NCBI GenBank assembly: GCA_003818595.1
Contig: RPQV01000026.1
Coordinates: 1-14,729, forward strand
Direction: 5' to 3'
Source of the DNA: Calditrichota bacterium
GTDB taxonomy: Bacteria; Zhuqueibacterota; Zhuqueibacteria; Residuimicrobiales; Krinioviventaceae
DNA: 14,729 bases
Both the position numbers and the translations under genes were made by a program. Of the stretch, positions 7,483-14,729 are shown one piece after another. The notes beneath the pieces were generated by a model that saw nothing but the letters and a program-made list of their open reading frames with translations, was not told the DNA's origin and did no database searches. The first letter of the stretch is position 1, and the number at the start of each line of letters is the position of its first letter.

Positions 7483-7935
7483 AGAATCATCGATTATATG
7501 CGACAGAACCTCATCTTTTTAGATGTTGATGCCGCAGATAAAGGTGAAGCGATCACAAAAACGGTAGAAATGATGAAACGGATGGGCGCCGTCAATCATG
7601 TGCAGAAATTTGTGGATGCTGTTTTTGAGAGGGAAAGTTTAGGAAGTACCGCGATCGGCAAGGGGATGGCGCTTCCGCATGCGAGGACACAACAGATTGA
7701 TCAGATTACCATCGCCATGACGCGCCTGAAAGATGGGGTTGATTTTTCAGCAGCAGATGGACAAAACGTAAAACTGCTCTTCTTGTTGGGCACTCCGCTC
7801 AAAGCGGTCGGGGAATATCTTTCAGTATTGGCAAAATTATCGCGAATCCTCAAAGAGGATACGGTGAGGAAAAAACTGCTCAAAGCCAAAACGGTGGTCG
7901 ACGTACGCCATATTTTTGAAGAAGCCGAAAGCTGA
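7480..7935 (+). CDS. PTS EIIA protein, fructose/nitrogen (PtsN) type
   Basis: A 151-residue cytoplasmic phosphocarrier of the EIIA-Fru/PtsN family. The phosphorylation site is H67 in GKGMALPHART (60-70), which matches the family LPHA/G(R/K) motif. Further family features are the preceding FxxAVFERESLGSTAIG (44-60) and LLFLLGTPLKAVGEYLSVLAKLSRIL, where the aligned region of many members reads LLxAPxxxxxxHLxxLAxLAxLL. Length is normal for a single-domain EIIA. No EIIB, EIIC, HPr or EI gene is near, so a regulatory role (as for PtsN) or partnership with proteins encoded elsewhere is more likely than a complete sugar-specific PTS here. It starts with TTG. It lies 214 bases upstream of the amylase gene; any control of that gene is speculative. 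Confidence 0.9.
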   Translation: MRIIDYMRQNLIFLDVDAADKGEAITKTVEMMKRMGAVNHVQKFVDAVFERESLGSTAIGKGMALPHARTQQIDQITIAMTRLKDGVDFSAADGQNVKLLFLLGTPLKAVGEYLSVLAKLSRILKEDTVRKKLLKAKTVVDVRHIFEEAES

Positions 7936-8048
7936 TAATTCGAATTTTGCCGATTTGTTCATTTTTCTGTTGTCTTTGCCATAATTTTTGCCTGACTCAC
8001 CTCTCGCCTCATCTCTGACTGTCAGCCCCGCTTTCGCATTTATAACTA

Positions 8049-8078
8049 TTGCCGCAGTTCTCTTTTTTTCCGTATATT
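8049..8078 (+). promoter_or_regulatory. Candidate promoter for the amylase gene
   Basis: TTGCCG (8049-8054) and TATATT (8073-8078) are separated by 18 bases, in an AT-rich stretch about 70 bases before the amylase ATG. The 214-base gap from 7936 to 8149 shows nothing else convincing, and no terminator was found for the PTS gene. Confidence 0.3.
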
Positions 8079-8149
8079 ATTTTAAAATGGCGGCTGCTTT
8101 GAGTTCAGCTCCATTCAAGATATAGAGACTGTACCCGTTCGAGGAAATA

Positions 8150-10726
8150 ATGAGAATGAGAAGAACGCAGAGTATCTATTTCTGTTGTTTGATGGTCATG
8201 ATCACCAGTTATCATCTTTTTTCTCAGGATTTTATACTGCAGGGATGGTATTGGGATTACCCGGGAACTTTGGATGGATATAGCTGGGCTGATACGCTTG
8301 AGAATCGCGCGGCTGATTTGGCGAACGCCGGATTCACCTATGTGTGGTTGCCTCCCTTGTCCCGATCTAGTTTTGGCAGCGGCAGTAATGGTTACGATCC
8401 TCAGGATTTGTATGATTTAGGAGAATACGGCGGCGGTCCAACTCGTTTTGGCACACGGGTCGAAGTCAATTCCGTTATTACTGCTTTTTCCAACCATGGC
8501 ATCAAGGCAATCGCTGATGTGATTTATAATCATCGCGACGGAGGATTTCCGGAGAATAATCCGTCCGTTGCCGGGTGGGTTAAAAACTACACCTGGCAGA
8601 AAGCACAAAATGGCGACAATCCCTATCCCTCGGATCGGTTTCGATTGCTTTTGCCGATTGGTGGAAGCAGCGGCCGTGGAAGCGGAACCTATTATATTAA
8701 AATAAAATCCGCCTCAGAACATGCCAAATTCTTTGGTAAACCTTATAAAATATATGCCTGGACCAACAAGGTGGGATGGCAAGGATTGCCAGATGGTGCA
8801 GAAAGTGAACCAAACGCCGGTGGAGGTTGTGGAGAGCCTAACAATCCCATCACCTTGGGCCGTAATTTTCTCGCCAATATTGACGGACTTGGCTGCAAAA
8901 TCGACGAATATGCTTTGATGCTCGGCACCGACGATTATTATAGTGGCGGTGACAATCTCTATATCGTGATTGCCAACCGTGATGGAGATTATTCCGATCA
9001 TCATCCATACGAAATATGGTATAACGGCAGCAACATCGCGGGCGCACTGGCGTTCCAAACCTATACAGATTTCAGTCAATTGCCCAGCGGTCTTGGGGCA
9101 ATGAACTATTTGAACTTTAAACCAAACGGCAGTCCGACTCAACTTGCCGGAGACTGGGATTGGCCCTGGTTTTTTTATGATTATGACCAGTATGTCGCAT
9201 CGACCAGGAATACCTTGTTCGAATGGACGCGCTGGCTTTGGAACGACGTGTCGATACGCGGACTACGAATGGATGCGGTAAAGCACTTTACTTTTGAATT
9301 TGTCGGTGATTTACTCGATGACCTTCATGACAATGGGATTGATCCTGGAATCGTAGTCGGAGAGTATTACGACAACGGTGCGGCGACTTTGAAGAATTGG
9401 GTGAATTCCGTCAAATCAAAAATGGATGAGGATACCAAAATCGCCATTCAGCCGCGCGTGTTCGATTTTGCTTTGCGCCAGGCGCTCAAAGACGCCTGTG
9501 ACTCCTATGGCTATGATGTCCGCAATGTTTTTCAATCGGGCATGTGCGACGCCGCCGGCGCCATAGGCCACGAAGTGGTGACATTTGCCGGTAATCATGA
9601 CTTCCGCGACAGCGGTCAATATATCGTAAACGATCCGATTCTGGCCTATGCTTATTTGCTCAGTAATAATCAGATCGGCCTTCCCTGCATTTTTTATAAA
9701 GATTATATTAATGGTGGGCTAAAGCGTGAAATCGATGCACTCATGGCGGCTCATCGGACGCATATCTACGGCGCTACTCAACGTGACTATCTCAGCCGGT
9801 TCAGCACTCCATATCCAACATCTTATCAGTCAGGTTATCCGAATACAACACTGTTCTTTCAAATACGCAACACACCGAGCGGCAGAGATGTGCTGTCCGC
9901 CATCAATTATGCCGGTGAACCGCTCAATATGCTGCACGGTCTCAACATGACCGGATTGAATGTCAATGATGTTTTTATCGATGTTTTGAAACGTTCGTCC
10001 ACTCCGGCGTCATTTGTTGATCAATCCGGCAAAATGGAGATCAAGTTGAGCGCGCGCGATTATTCACTGTGGGTGAAAGGCGTGCAGTTGGAATGCAGAA
10101 TATTCCTGGAAGGCGCATATGACGTTGCCCTTCATCAAATGCGGACGGATTTGAAAAACGCCGGGATTATTCCTTTGACTTCACCTTATGCCTCGGATGT
10201 CCGGAGAGTCAACGATATTCCAGCAGATGTTGTGGACTGGATTTTGTTGGAACTTTGTACGAATCCGAACGGTCAAGCGATTGCCTCCCGTTGCGCTTTT
10301 CTTCGTTCGGACGGACGCATCGTTGATCTCAATGGAACAACCACCGCAATTGCTTTTAATGCTCCAGTAGGAGATTATTACTTGGTCGTCCGTCATCGCA
10401 ATCATCTTTCGATCATGAGTGCAGGTACCAAATCCCTCAAGAGCCATTTTGCCGAAAATTATGATTTCACCAGCGATATTTCCCAATATTATGGTCAAGA
10501 TGCCAAACTTCTTGAATCGTCCCCCGTCTCCCGATTCGGATTGTATGCGGGTGACGCCGATGGCAACGACCAAGTGCAGAATAATGACAAAAATGATTAT
10601 TGGAAAGTGCAGGTTGGAACCTTTGGGTACCTAGAGGCTGATTTCAATCTGAACGCCCAAGTACAGAATGATGACAATAATGACTTTTGGAATAAAAATG
10701 TAGGCAAAGGAAGTCAAGTACCCTGA
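8150..10726 (+). CDS. Secreted GH13 alpha-amylase with dockerin-like C-terminal cassette
   Basis: An 858-residue secreted starch hydrolase. A signal peptide (about 1-26, ending LFSQ) is followed by a GH13 barrel starting DFILQGWYWD, then VWLPPLS and GYDPQDLYDLGEY. Conserved regions: I, DVIYNH (123-128); II, GLRMDAVKH (371-379) with nucleophile D375; III, VVGEYYD (402-408) with acid/base E405; IV, FAGNHD (479-484) with transition-state stabiliser D484. Regions I and II are about 248 residues apart, roughly 115 more than in typical bacterial alpha-amylases, so domain B carries a large insert. After domain C, residues 650-858 form a cassette shared with the next protein, ending in two dockerin-like calcium loops and GKGSQVP. 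There is no T9SS sorting domain. The ATG at 8150 has GAGGAAATA directly before it. Activity on starch-like alpha-1,4-glucans is expected because all catalytic residues are present. Confidence 0.93.
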   Translation: MRMRRTQSIYFCCLMVMITSYHLFSQDFILQGWYWDYPGTLDGYSWADTLENRAADLANAGFTYVWLPPLSRSSFGSGSNGYDPQDLYDLGEYGGGPTRFGTRVEVNSVITAFSNHGIKAIADVIYNHRDGGFPENNPSVAGWVKNYTWQKAQNGDNPYPSDRFRLLLPIGGSSGRGSGTYYIKIKSASEHAKFFGKPYKIYAWTNKVGWQGLPDGAESEPNAGGGCGEPNNPITLGRNFLANIDGLGCKIDEYALMLGTDDYYSGGDNLYIVIANRDGDYSDHHPYEIWYNGSNIAGALAFQTYTDFSQLPSGLGAMNYLNFKPNGSPTQLAGDWDWPWFFYDYDQYVASTRNTLFEWTRWLWNDVSIRGLRMDAVKHFTFEFVGDLLDDLHDNGIDPGIVVGEYYDNGAATLKNWVNSVKSKMDEDTKIAIQPRVFDFALRQALKDACDSYGYDVRNVFQSGMCDAAGAIGHEVVTFAGNHDFRDSGQYIVNDPILAYAYLLSNNQIGLPCIFYKDYINGGLKREIDALMAAHRTHIYGATQRDYLSRFSTPYPTSYQSGYPNTTLFFQIRNTPSGRDVLSAINYAGEPLNMLHGLNMTGLNVNDVFIDVLKRSSTPASFVDQSGKMEIKLSARDYSLWVKGVQLECRIFLEGAYDVALHQMRTDLKNAGIIPLTSPYASDVRRVNDIPADVVDWILLELCTNPNGQAIASRCAFLRSDGRIVDLNGTTTAIAFNAPVGDYYLVVRHRNHLSIMSAGTKSLKSHFAENYDFTSDISQYYGQDAKLLESSPVSRFGLYAGDADGNDQVQNNDKNDYWKVQVGTFGYLEADFNLNAQVQNDDNNDFWNKNVGKGSQVP
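10097..10723 (+). other. Shared C-terminal cassette of the amylase, with dockerin-like doublet
   Basis: Residues 650-858 of the amylase. The first part (FLEGAYD, PADVVDWILLEL, DYYLVVRHRNHLSIMSA) recurs in the 922-residue protein. The last 58 residues hold two 12-residue loops with the dockerin/EF-hand spacing D1-x-D/N3-x-D/N5 ... D12: D802/D804/N806/D813 in DADGNDQVQNND and D831/N833/N835/D842 in DFNLNAQVQNDD. The loops are joined by KNDYWKVQVGTFGYLEA. The protein ends GKGSQVP. Calcium binding and protein-protein contact are inferred from the loop pattern. Confidence 0.75.
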
Positions 10727-10881
10727 TGGCGAGATAATACAGTGCGCAAAAACAGCAATTTGGCGTATTTTATTTTCATACAGAACAGGGCATCTTATGT
10801 TTCCATCATACTCTGTAATGCCATGATAGTTGATCAACGGCAAACGAATCGATGCAATTCAAAAACGCATGAGAAATTAAA

Positions 10882-13650
10882 ATGAGAAAAGTCTTGACCT
10901 TTTTTTGTCTGCTCGTTTTGTTGAAAATAAACACTTCTCTCGCTGCAGATGCTTTGATTTGGAATCCCAACAATGTCGCGACCACAAGTGCCCAAGCCAT
11001 TCAAACTGCATTGACCGCGAACGGCAAAACGTCGATTATTACCACTGATTTGAAGTCGCAGACATTTTCCAATTATGTTTATGTTTTTTTTTTTTTAAGA
11101 GTAAATCCCAGTACATACGTTCTCTCTTCTTCAACCAACGCCACAGAAATTCAGAATCTGATCAATTATCTCAATCAGGGTGGCAAACTTTATATGGAAG
11201 GGGGAGACACCTGGGCTTGGGATTTCCCTACTTCTCTGCATGCCCGGTTTTATATTAACGGCGAAGCTGACGGGGAAGGAGATTTAGCTGAAATACGAGG
11301 TGTCTTTTGTAGCGGTGATGTTGTCTCCTCATACACCATGTCTCAAAAATATATAGATCGCCTAGCGCCTCAAGAAGGTGCATCGGTTTTTTTCACCAAT
11401 CAAAATCCTGCTTACGCATGCGGAGTCGGGTACGATAATTCAGTCTATCGAACCTTGGGAATATCTTTTCAGTTTGGCGGGTGGCAGAGCGGTTCGCGCA
11501 CCAGTCTGATGGCGTTAATACTGCAGTTTTTCAATACCGGTTGCACGCTCGGCAAACCGGCGCCGCTTTTTGTCAAAGCTTTTGGCGGCTATGATCACTC
11601 TGTCCCTTTGGTATGGGAACCGCCTTCCGGACAAATACCGCTGGGAATTGAAAAGGAACACAAACCTGCGGCTCTCTTTTCCTCAGCATCAGATGACCGC
11701 AATGATAATGTTAACGAACGAGAACGAGCCGAGCGTAAACTGAACGATCGAATTCGCGAGAGCGATTTACCTCAACCCATGATCTCATCCTATCAGGCGA
11801 GTTCCTATCGAGTGTATCGGGCGGTTGATCAATCAGGACCCTTTTCTCTCCTTGCATCCAATATTGAAAAACAATTTTATCGTGATGATACTGCTCAGAA
11901 TGGTTTAACCTATTATTACAAGATCAAAGCAGTCTATGATGGAGTTGAGGGTGACTTTTCCGCTTTAGCTTCAGCAAGCCCGGCTGAAGGCGGTCAGCGC
12001 ATTGTTTCTCCCTGGAAATTTCAGAGTCCGGAACTGAATGGCCTGCTTCAGCCTGATGAATGGAGCAATGCCTATTCTATCCTGATTACTCGTCCTGGAT
12101 CATCCTCACCAGTGACCTTGTATGGTTTTAATGATGATCGTTATCTTTATCTGGCGATTGACGACGCTGCGAACGCTTCACTCGACGTCGATGACCAGAT
12201 AGGCCTTTATTTTGATAAGGACCTCGATCTTAAATGGGGTGTTAATTCCTTCAATGAAGAAGGAAATTATTGGTTTGCAAGAGGAAATTCGACGCTCAAT
12301 AAATGGTATCGAGGCTTGAGAGGCTGGTGGCCGTTTGATTTGGAATGGGCAAATGCGGTTTCGGCCAATGGCGTCGAGGCTGTCAGTTCTACATCTTCCG
12401 GACATACACAATATGAAATTAAAATTGATTTGGACAACTCGATCCTTGATTCCAGTCCGGGATCGGATTTAGGGCTCTACCTTTATTCATTTGCCATGGC
12501 TGATTCAATTTACACCGGCGCCTGGCCGTCAGACATTTTATCGGCGCCCTGGAAGGATGCCTGGATGATGCCTGCATTGTATGGCAGATGGGCACTGTCT
12601 GCACGGGATGTCTGCCCTTGGATCAGCGACGATGAGCAAATTGCCGCAACGGGTTCCTTTGAGTTTAATGAATTTGGGGATGGCCGCAGGCTTGGCTTGG
12701 ATGTGACAGCTGTCAGCGGCAATGGTGTGATCACCGTGACTCAAACCAATGGTTGTCTGCAAAATCCAATTAACGATCGTTATATCAATTGTGTTTGGTC
12801 TGTTTCCTCAAGTTCCGGCTTGACTTCTTTGTCGGGCGAGGTTTTCATTTCATACAATGATGAAGACGTCAGCAGCCTGGATGAGTCAAAACTGCAACTG
12901 CATCGTTGGAATGGTTCAACATGGCAGTTCGAGGGAGGTCTTGTCAACACCGTTCTGAATCGGGTTTCCGCTCAAGTCGATTTGCCGGGTGAGTTTGCCC
13001 TGTTTGAACGGGATTTTGTATTGTTAAGCGTGAAGGCTTTTCTTGAGGGCGCCTACCAGGGTGGCGGGTTGATGAGAACTGATCTGACTGCCCAAAATTA
13101 CCTTCCGTTGACCTCCACTTTTTCTGATACCCGTGTGGTGAAGCGAGTTCCGACAGACATCGTTGATTGGGTGAGCATCGAACTTCGCAGCTCTGCTGCG
13201 GGTCCGACGGTTTCGCAAAGATCTTTTTTCCTCAAGACGAACGGCAACGCGGTTGAATGGGACGGCGCCATAACCAAACTCAGTCTGCCGGATGTAGTCA
13301 GCGGCAATTATTATGTGGTGTTGCGTCAACGCAATCATCTGGCGATTATGAGTGCTTTGTCCATTGCCTTAAACAGTGCTACGCCGACTCTTTATGATTT
13401 TTCTGCGTCTCTCGGCCAATTTTACGGTAGTGACGGGAAATTACTCGAAGCCGGCATATACGGCGCCTTCACCGGTGACGCCAACAGCAACGGTCAAGTA
13501 CAAAATGACGACAAAAACGATTTTTGGAAAGCCCAGGTAGGCCTCAACGGCTATCAAAGCGCCGATTTTAATTTAAACGGCGAAGTACAGAATGATGATA
13601 ACAATGATTATTGGAAGAGCAATGTCGGCAAGGGAACACAGGTTCCCTGA
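10882..13650 (+). CDS. Secreted multidomain protein: flavodoxin-like, FnIII, CBM9-like, dockerin-like cassette
   Basis: A 922-residue secreted protein with no recognisable catalytic motif. Order: signal peptide (1-21, ending TSLA); an alpha/beta domain resembling ThuA or GATase-like folds (about 22-222, with LINYLNQGGKLYMEGGDTW at 93-111); an FnIII domain split by a charged insert (about 226-370, resuming at SYRVYRAV); a CBM9-like beta-sandwich (about 375-575, beginning with an LNGLLQPDEW stretch and including YLYLAIDD); a further beta domain (about 586-712); and the cassette shared with the amylase (717-922), ending in two calcium loops and GKGTQVP. A run of 13 T residues lies in codons 68-72. 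The start has only a weak ribosome site. It lies 155 bases after the amylase gene and 30 bases before the next gene. A role in glycan binding beside the amylase is inferred from the CBM9-like domain and position. Confidence 0.88.
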   Translation: MRKVLTFFCLLVLLKINTSLAADALIWNPNNVATTSAQAIQTALTANGKTSIITTDLKSQTFSNYVYVFFFLRVNPSTYVLSSSTNATEIQNLINYLNQGGKLYMEGGDTWAWDFPTSLHARFYINGEADGEGDLAEIRGVFCSGDVVSSYTMSQKYIDRLAPQEGASVFFTNQNPAYACGVGYDNSVYRTLGISFQFGGWQSGSRTSLMALILQFFNTGCTLGKPAPLFVKAFGGYDHSVPLVWEPPSGQIPLGIEKEHKPAALFSSASDDRNDNVNERERAERKLNDRIRESDLPQPMISSYQASSYRVYRAVDQSGPFSLLASNIEKQFYRDDTAQNGLTYYYKIKAVYDGVEGDFSALASASPAEGGQRIVSPWKFQSPELNGLLQPDEWSNAYSILITRPGSSSPVTLYGFNDDRYLYLAIDDAANASLDVDDQIGLYFDKDLDLKWGVNSFNEEGNYWFARGNSTLNKWYRGLRGWWPFDLEWANAVSANGVEAVSSTSSGHTQYEIKIDLDNSILDSSPGSDLGLYLYSFAMADSIYTGAWPSDILSAPWKDAWMMPALYGRWALSARDVCPWISDDEQIAATGSFEFNEFGDGRRLGLDVTAVSGNGVITVTQTNGCLQNPINDRYINCVWSVSSSSGLTSLSGEVFISYNDEDVSSLDESKLQLHRWNGSTWQFEGGLVNTVLNRVSAQVDLPGEFALFERDFVLLSVKAFLEGAYQGGGLMRTDLTAQNYLPLTSTFSDTRVVKRVPTDIVDWVSIELRSSAAGPTVSQRSFFLKTNGNAVEWDGAITKLSLPDVVSGNYYVVLRQRNHLAIMSALSIALNSATPTLYDFSASLGQFYGSDGKLLEAGIYGAFTGDANSNGQVQNDDKNDFWKAQVGLNGYQSADFNLNGEVQNDDNNDYWKSNVGKGTQVP
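11084..11096 (+). repeat. T13 homopolymer inside the 922-residue protein gene
   Basis: Thirteen consecutive T residues in codons 68-72 (V-F-F-F-L). The frame is open as given. A change of one base would shift the frame and end the protein early, so the tract could act as an on/off slippage switch, or the length could be a sequencing or assembly uncertainty. Confidence 0.9.
13030..13647 (+). other. Shared C-terminal cassette of the 922-residue protein, with dockerin-like doublet
   Basis: Residues 717-922. It matches the amylase cassette in FLEGAY, VDW, IEL, NYYVVLRQRNHLAIMSA, the YDF...QFYG region and the tail. Loop 1 is D866/N868/N870/D877 in DANSNGQVQNDD; loop 2 is D895/N897/N899/D906 in DFNLNGEVQNDD; each is followed by a (K/N)ND(F/Y)W stretch. 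The divergence between the two copies is that of old paralogous modules, not of a recent duplication. Confidence 0.75.
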
Positions 13651-13680
13651 AATACGCTCAAAACAGATATGGAGGCCATA

Positions 13681-14729
13681 ATGATAAGACGGTTGTTGTT
13701 TTCACTCTTCCTCTTGCTGATCTGTTCAATGTCGCTCTTGGCGGAGAGCATCACCTATACTTTTGCGAACGGTCGGATCAGCAATGACGGCAATTATAAA
13801 TATTACGAATTCGATATCGAGGCGCGCGGCGCCGTTGGCGACACCCGCATCGGCAGCACTCAGGTTTATCTGAATTATAACTCCAACGCGTTTGGGCAAA
13901 ATGTGTATAATAATTCCAATCCATCTATTGGAGTTGTGGTTACCAAGGGTGCGCTGACACAGGGCAGTATCGGAGGTAACCCGTCATTGTCATATTATGG
14001 AAACAACAGCAACCAAGGTGCTCCAATATTAAATAACAACACCTCATCAAGATTGGCGATCACCATTGAATTGAATTTTGCGAATTCCACAGACTGGTCA
14101 AATCCTTTGCCGGCAGCGCCTTCAGGCTGGGCGCATGTTAAAATGAAGATCCTGAATGATGCATTCAATGCGGGACTCAGCTTTCAACAAGCCCTGATGG
14201 GTGGACAACAGTACCTGTTCAACAATTCGACAAAGTACAATCCGGTGATCGCCGAGGCGACTGATGATGCTGATTTGAATCCAATTGTTGCGGAATTGAG
14301 CTCTTTCACGGCGACGGCGCACAATGAACAGGTTCATCTGCAATGGCAGACATTGGCAGAAGTAGATCAGGCCGGATTCAATGTTTACCGCAGTGTCGCA
14401 CCTGACAGTGGTTTTATTAAATTGAATGCTAAAATAATTCCCGCCGAGGGTAATGCAACCTCCGGTGCATATTATTCATATATCGATTCTCCTGGTACTT
14501 CGGGTCTTTATTATTATAAGCTCCAGGATGTCAGTTTAAGTGGAGCTCTCTCTTACAGTTCCACAATTTCAGTCAACCTGAAGACGATGATCGCTCAATC
14601 AACTCTGCCTCCTGAAACGTTCGAATTACGACAAAATTATCCCAATCCTTTTAACCCGGAAACACGCATCGAGTACCAGCTTGCGCAGCAGGAGTTTATC
14701 GAGTTAAGTATCTACAATCTGAGCGGGCA
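13681..14729 (+). CDS. T9SS-sorted surface protein with possible cohesin-like N-terminal domain (3' end outside window)
   Basis: An open frame of 349 codons runs off the window end. A signal peptide (1-21, MIRRLLFSLFLLLICSMSLLA) precedes a beta-rich, Asn-rich domain (about 22-200) with STQVYLNYNSNAFG (59-72), VVVTKGALTQG (85-95) and SSRLAITIELNF (122-133). An FnIII-like domain follows (about 203-300: ELSSFTATA, VHLQWQTLAEVDQAGFNVYR, YYYKLQDV). It ends at the start of a T9SS type A sorting domain (FELRQNYPNPFNPETR, 314-329), so only about 60-70 residues are probably missing. GGAGG lies six bases before the ATG and only 30 bases separate it from the previous gene, indicating co-transcription. 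The first domain resembles cohesin-type folds in its alternating strands and its 'Y-x-Y-N-x-x-x-F ... KGxLxQG' layout; this is a weak, by-eye inference. It could instead be a generic surface adhesin domain. Confidence 0.8.
   Translation, partial: MIRRLLFSLFLLLICSMSLLAESITYTFANGRISNDGNYKYYEFDIEARGAVGDTRIGSTQVYLNYNSNAFGQNVYNNSNPSIGVVVTKGALTQGSIGGNPSLSYYGNNSNQGAPILNNNTSSRLAITIELNFANSTDWSNPLPAAPSGWAHVKMKILNDAFNAGLSFQQALMGGQQYLFNNSTKYNPVIAEATDDADLNPIVAELSSFTATAHNEQVHLQWQTLAEVDQAGFNVYRSVAPDSGFIKLNAKIIPAEGNATSGAYYSYIDSPGTSGLYYYKLQDVSLSGALSYSSTISVNLKTMIAQSTLPPETFELRQNYPNPFNPETRIEYQLAQQEFIELSIYNLSG

Noticed and set aside
8015..8025. CTGACTGTCAG hairpin considered as a terminator for the PTS gene
   Set aside because: Only a five-base stem with a one-base loop, and no T run follows.
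10550..10723. Repeated DNA blocks such as CAGAATGATGAC at the amylase gene end, resembling a short repeat array
   Set aside because: They encode the duplicated calcium loops of the dockerin-like module; spacing and reading frame explain them, so this is not a CRISPR array or mobile repeat.
10829..10838. Perfect palindrome GTTGATCAAC in the gap between the amylase and the 922-residue protein genes
   Set aside because: Only ten bases, occurs with chance frequency, and has no promoter elements beside it.

Overview
The window looks like chromosomal DNA from an uncultured or poorly studied bacterium of the FCB group (Ignavibacteriota, Calditrichota or KSB1-like rather than a classical Bacteroides). 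Two proteins carry C-terminal type IX secretion (T9SS) sorting domains with the PNPFNP signature. The secreted proteins are long mosaics of FnIII, CBM-like and dockerin-like modules. Several genes have clear Shine-Dalgarno sequences (GAGG, GGAGG), unlike typical Bacteroides. The lineage is an inference; no marker gene is present.

Minus-strand half (about 6.8 kb down to position 9): five genes all read leftward. In transcription order they are a small secreted DUF1080-type lectin-like protein, an acyl-ACP thioesterase, a large secreted T9SS-sorted glycoside hydrolase with an N-terminal DUF5060 domain, a DUF362 protein with two [4Fe-4S] motifs, and a GPH-family sugar:cation symporter. The hydrolase and symporter make a plausible extracellular cleavage and uptake pair. 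The thioesterase and the DUF362 protein are less expected partners. The 239-base gap between the hydrolase and the DUF362 gene holds a coding-like remnant with no start codon.

Plus-strand half (about 6.9 kb to the end): first a small DUF123 (GIY-YIG-like) gene whose conserved domain begins upstream of any canonical start codon, followed by a strong rho-independent terminator. Next is an orphan PTS EIIA (PtsN/fructose type) gene starting with TTG. Then come three consecutive secreted-protein genes: a GH13 alpha-amylase, a 922-residue multidomain protein, and a T9SS-sorted protein cut by the window end. The amylase and the 922-residue protein share a C-terminal cassette of about 205 residues ending in two dockerin-like calcium loops and the tail GKGxQVP. 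Neither has a T9SS domain. The third protein has a beta-rich N-terminal domain that could be cohesin-like.

The most interesting reading is a possible surface-anchored starch-degrading complex: two dockerin-bearing proteins next to a T9SS-exported candidate scaffold. This is a hypothesis. The calcium loops and the cassette are seen directly; the cohesin identity and the binding are inferred. No tRNA, rRNA, CRISPR array, insertion sequence or origin was recognised.
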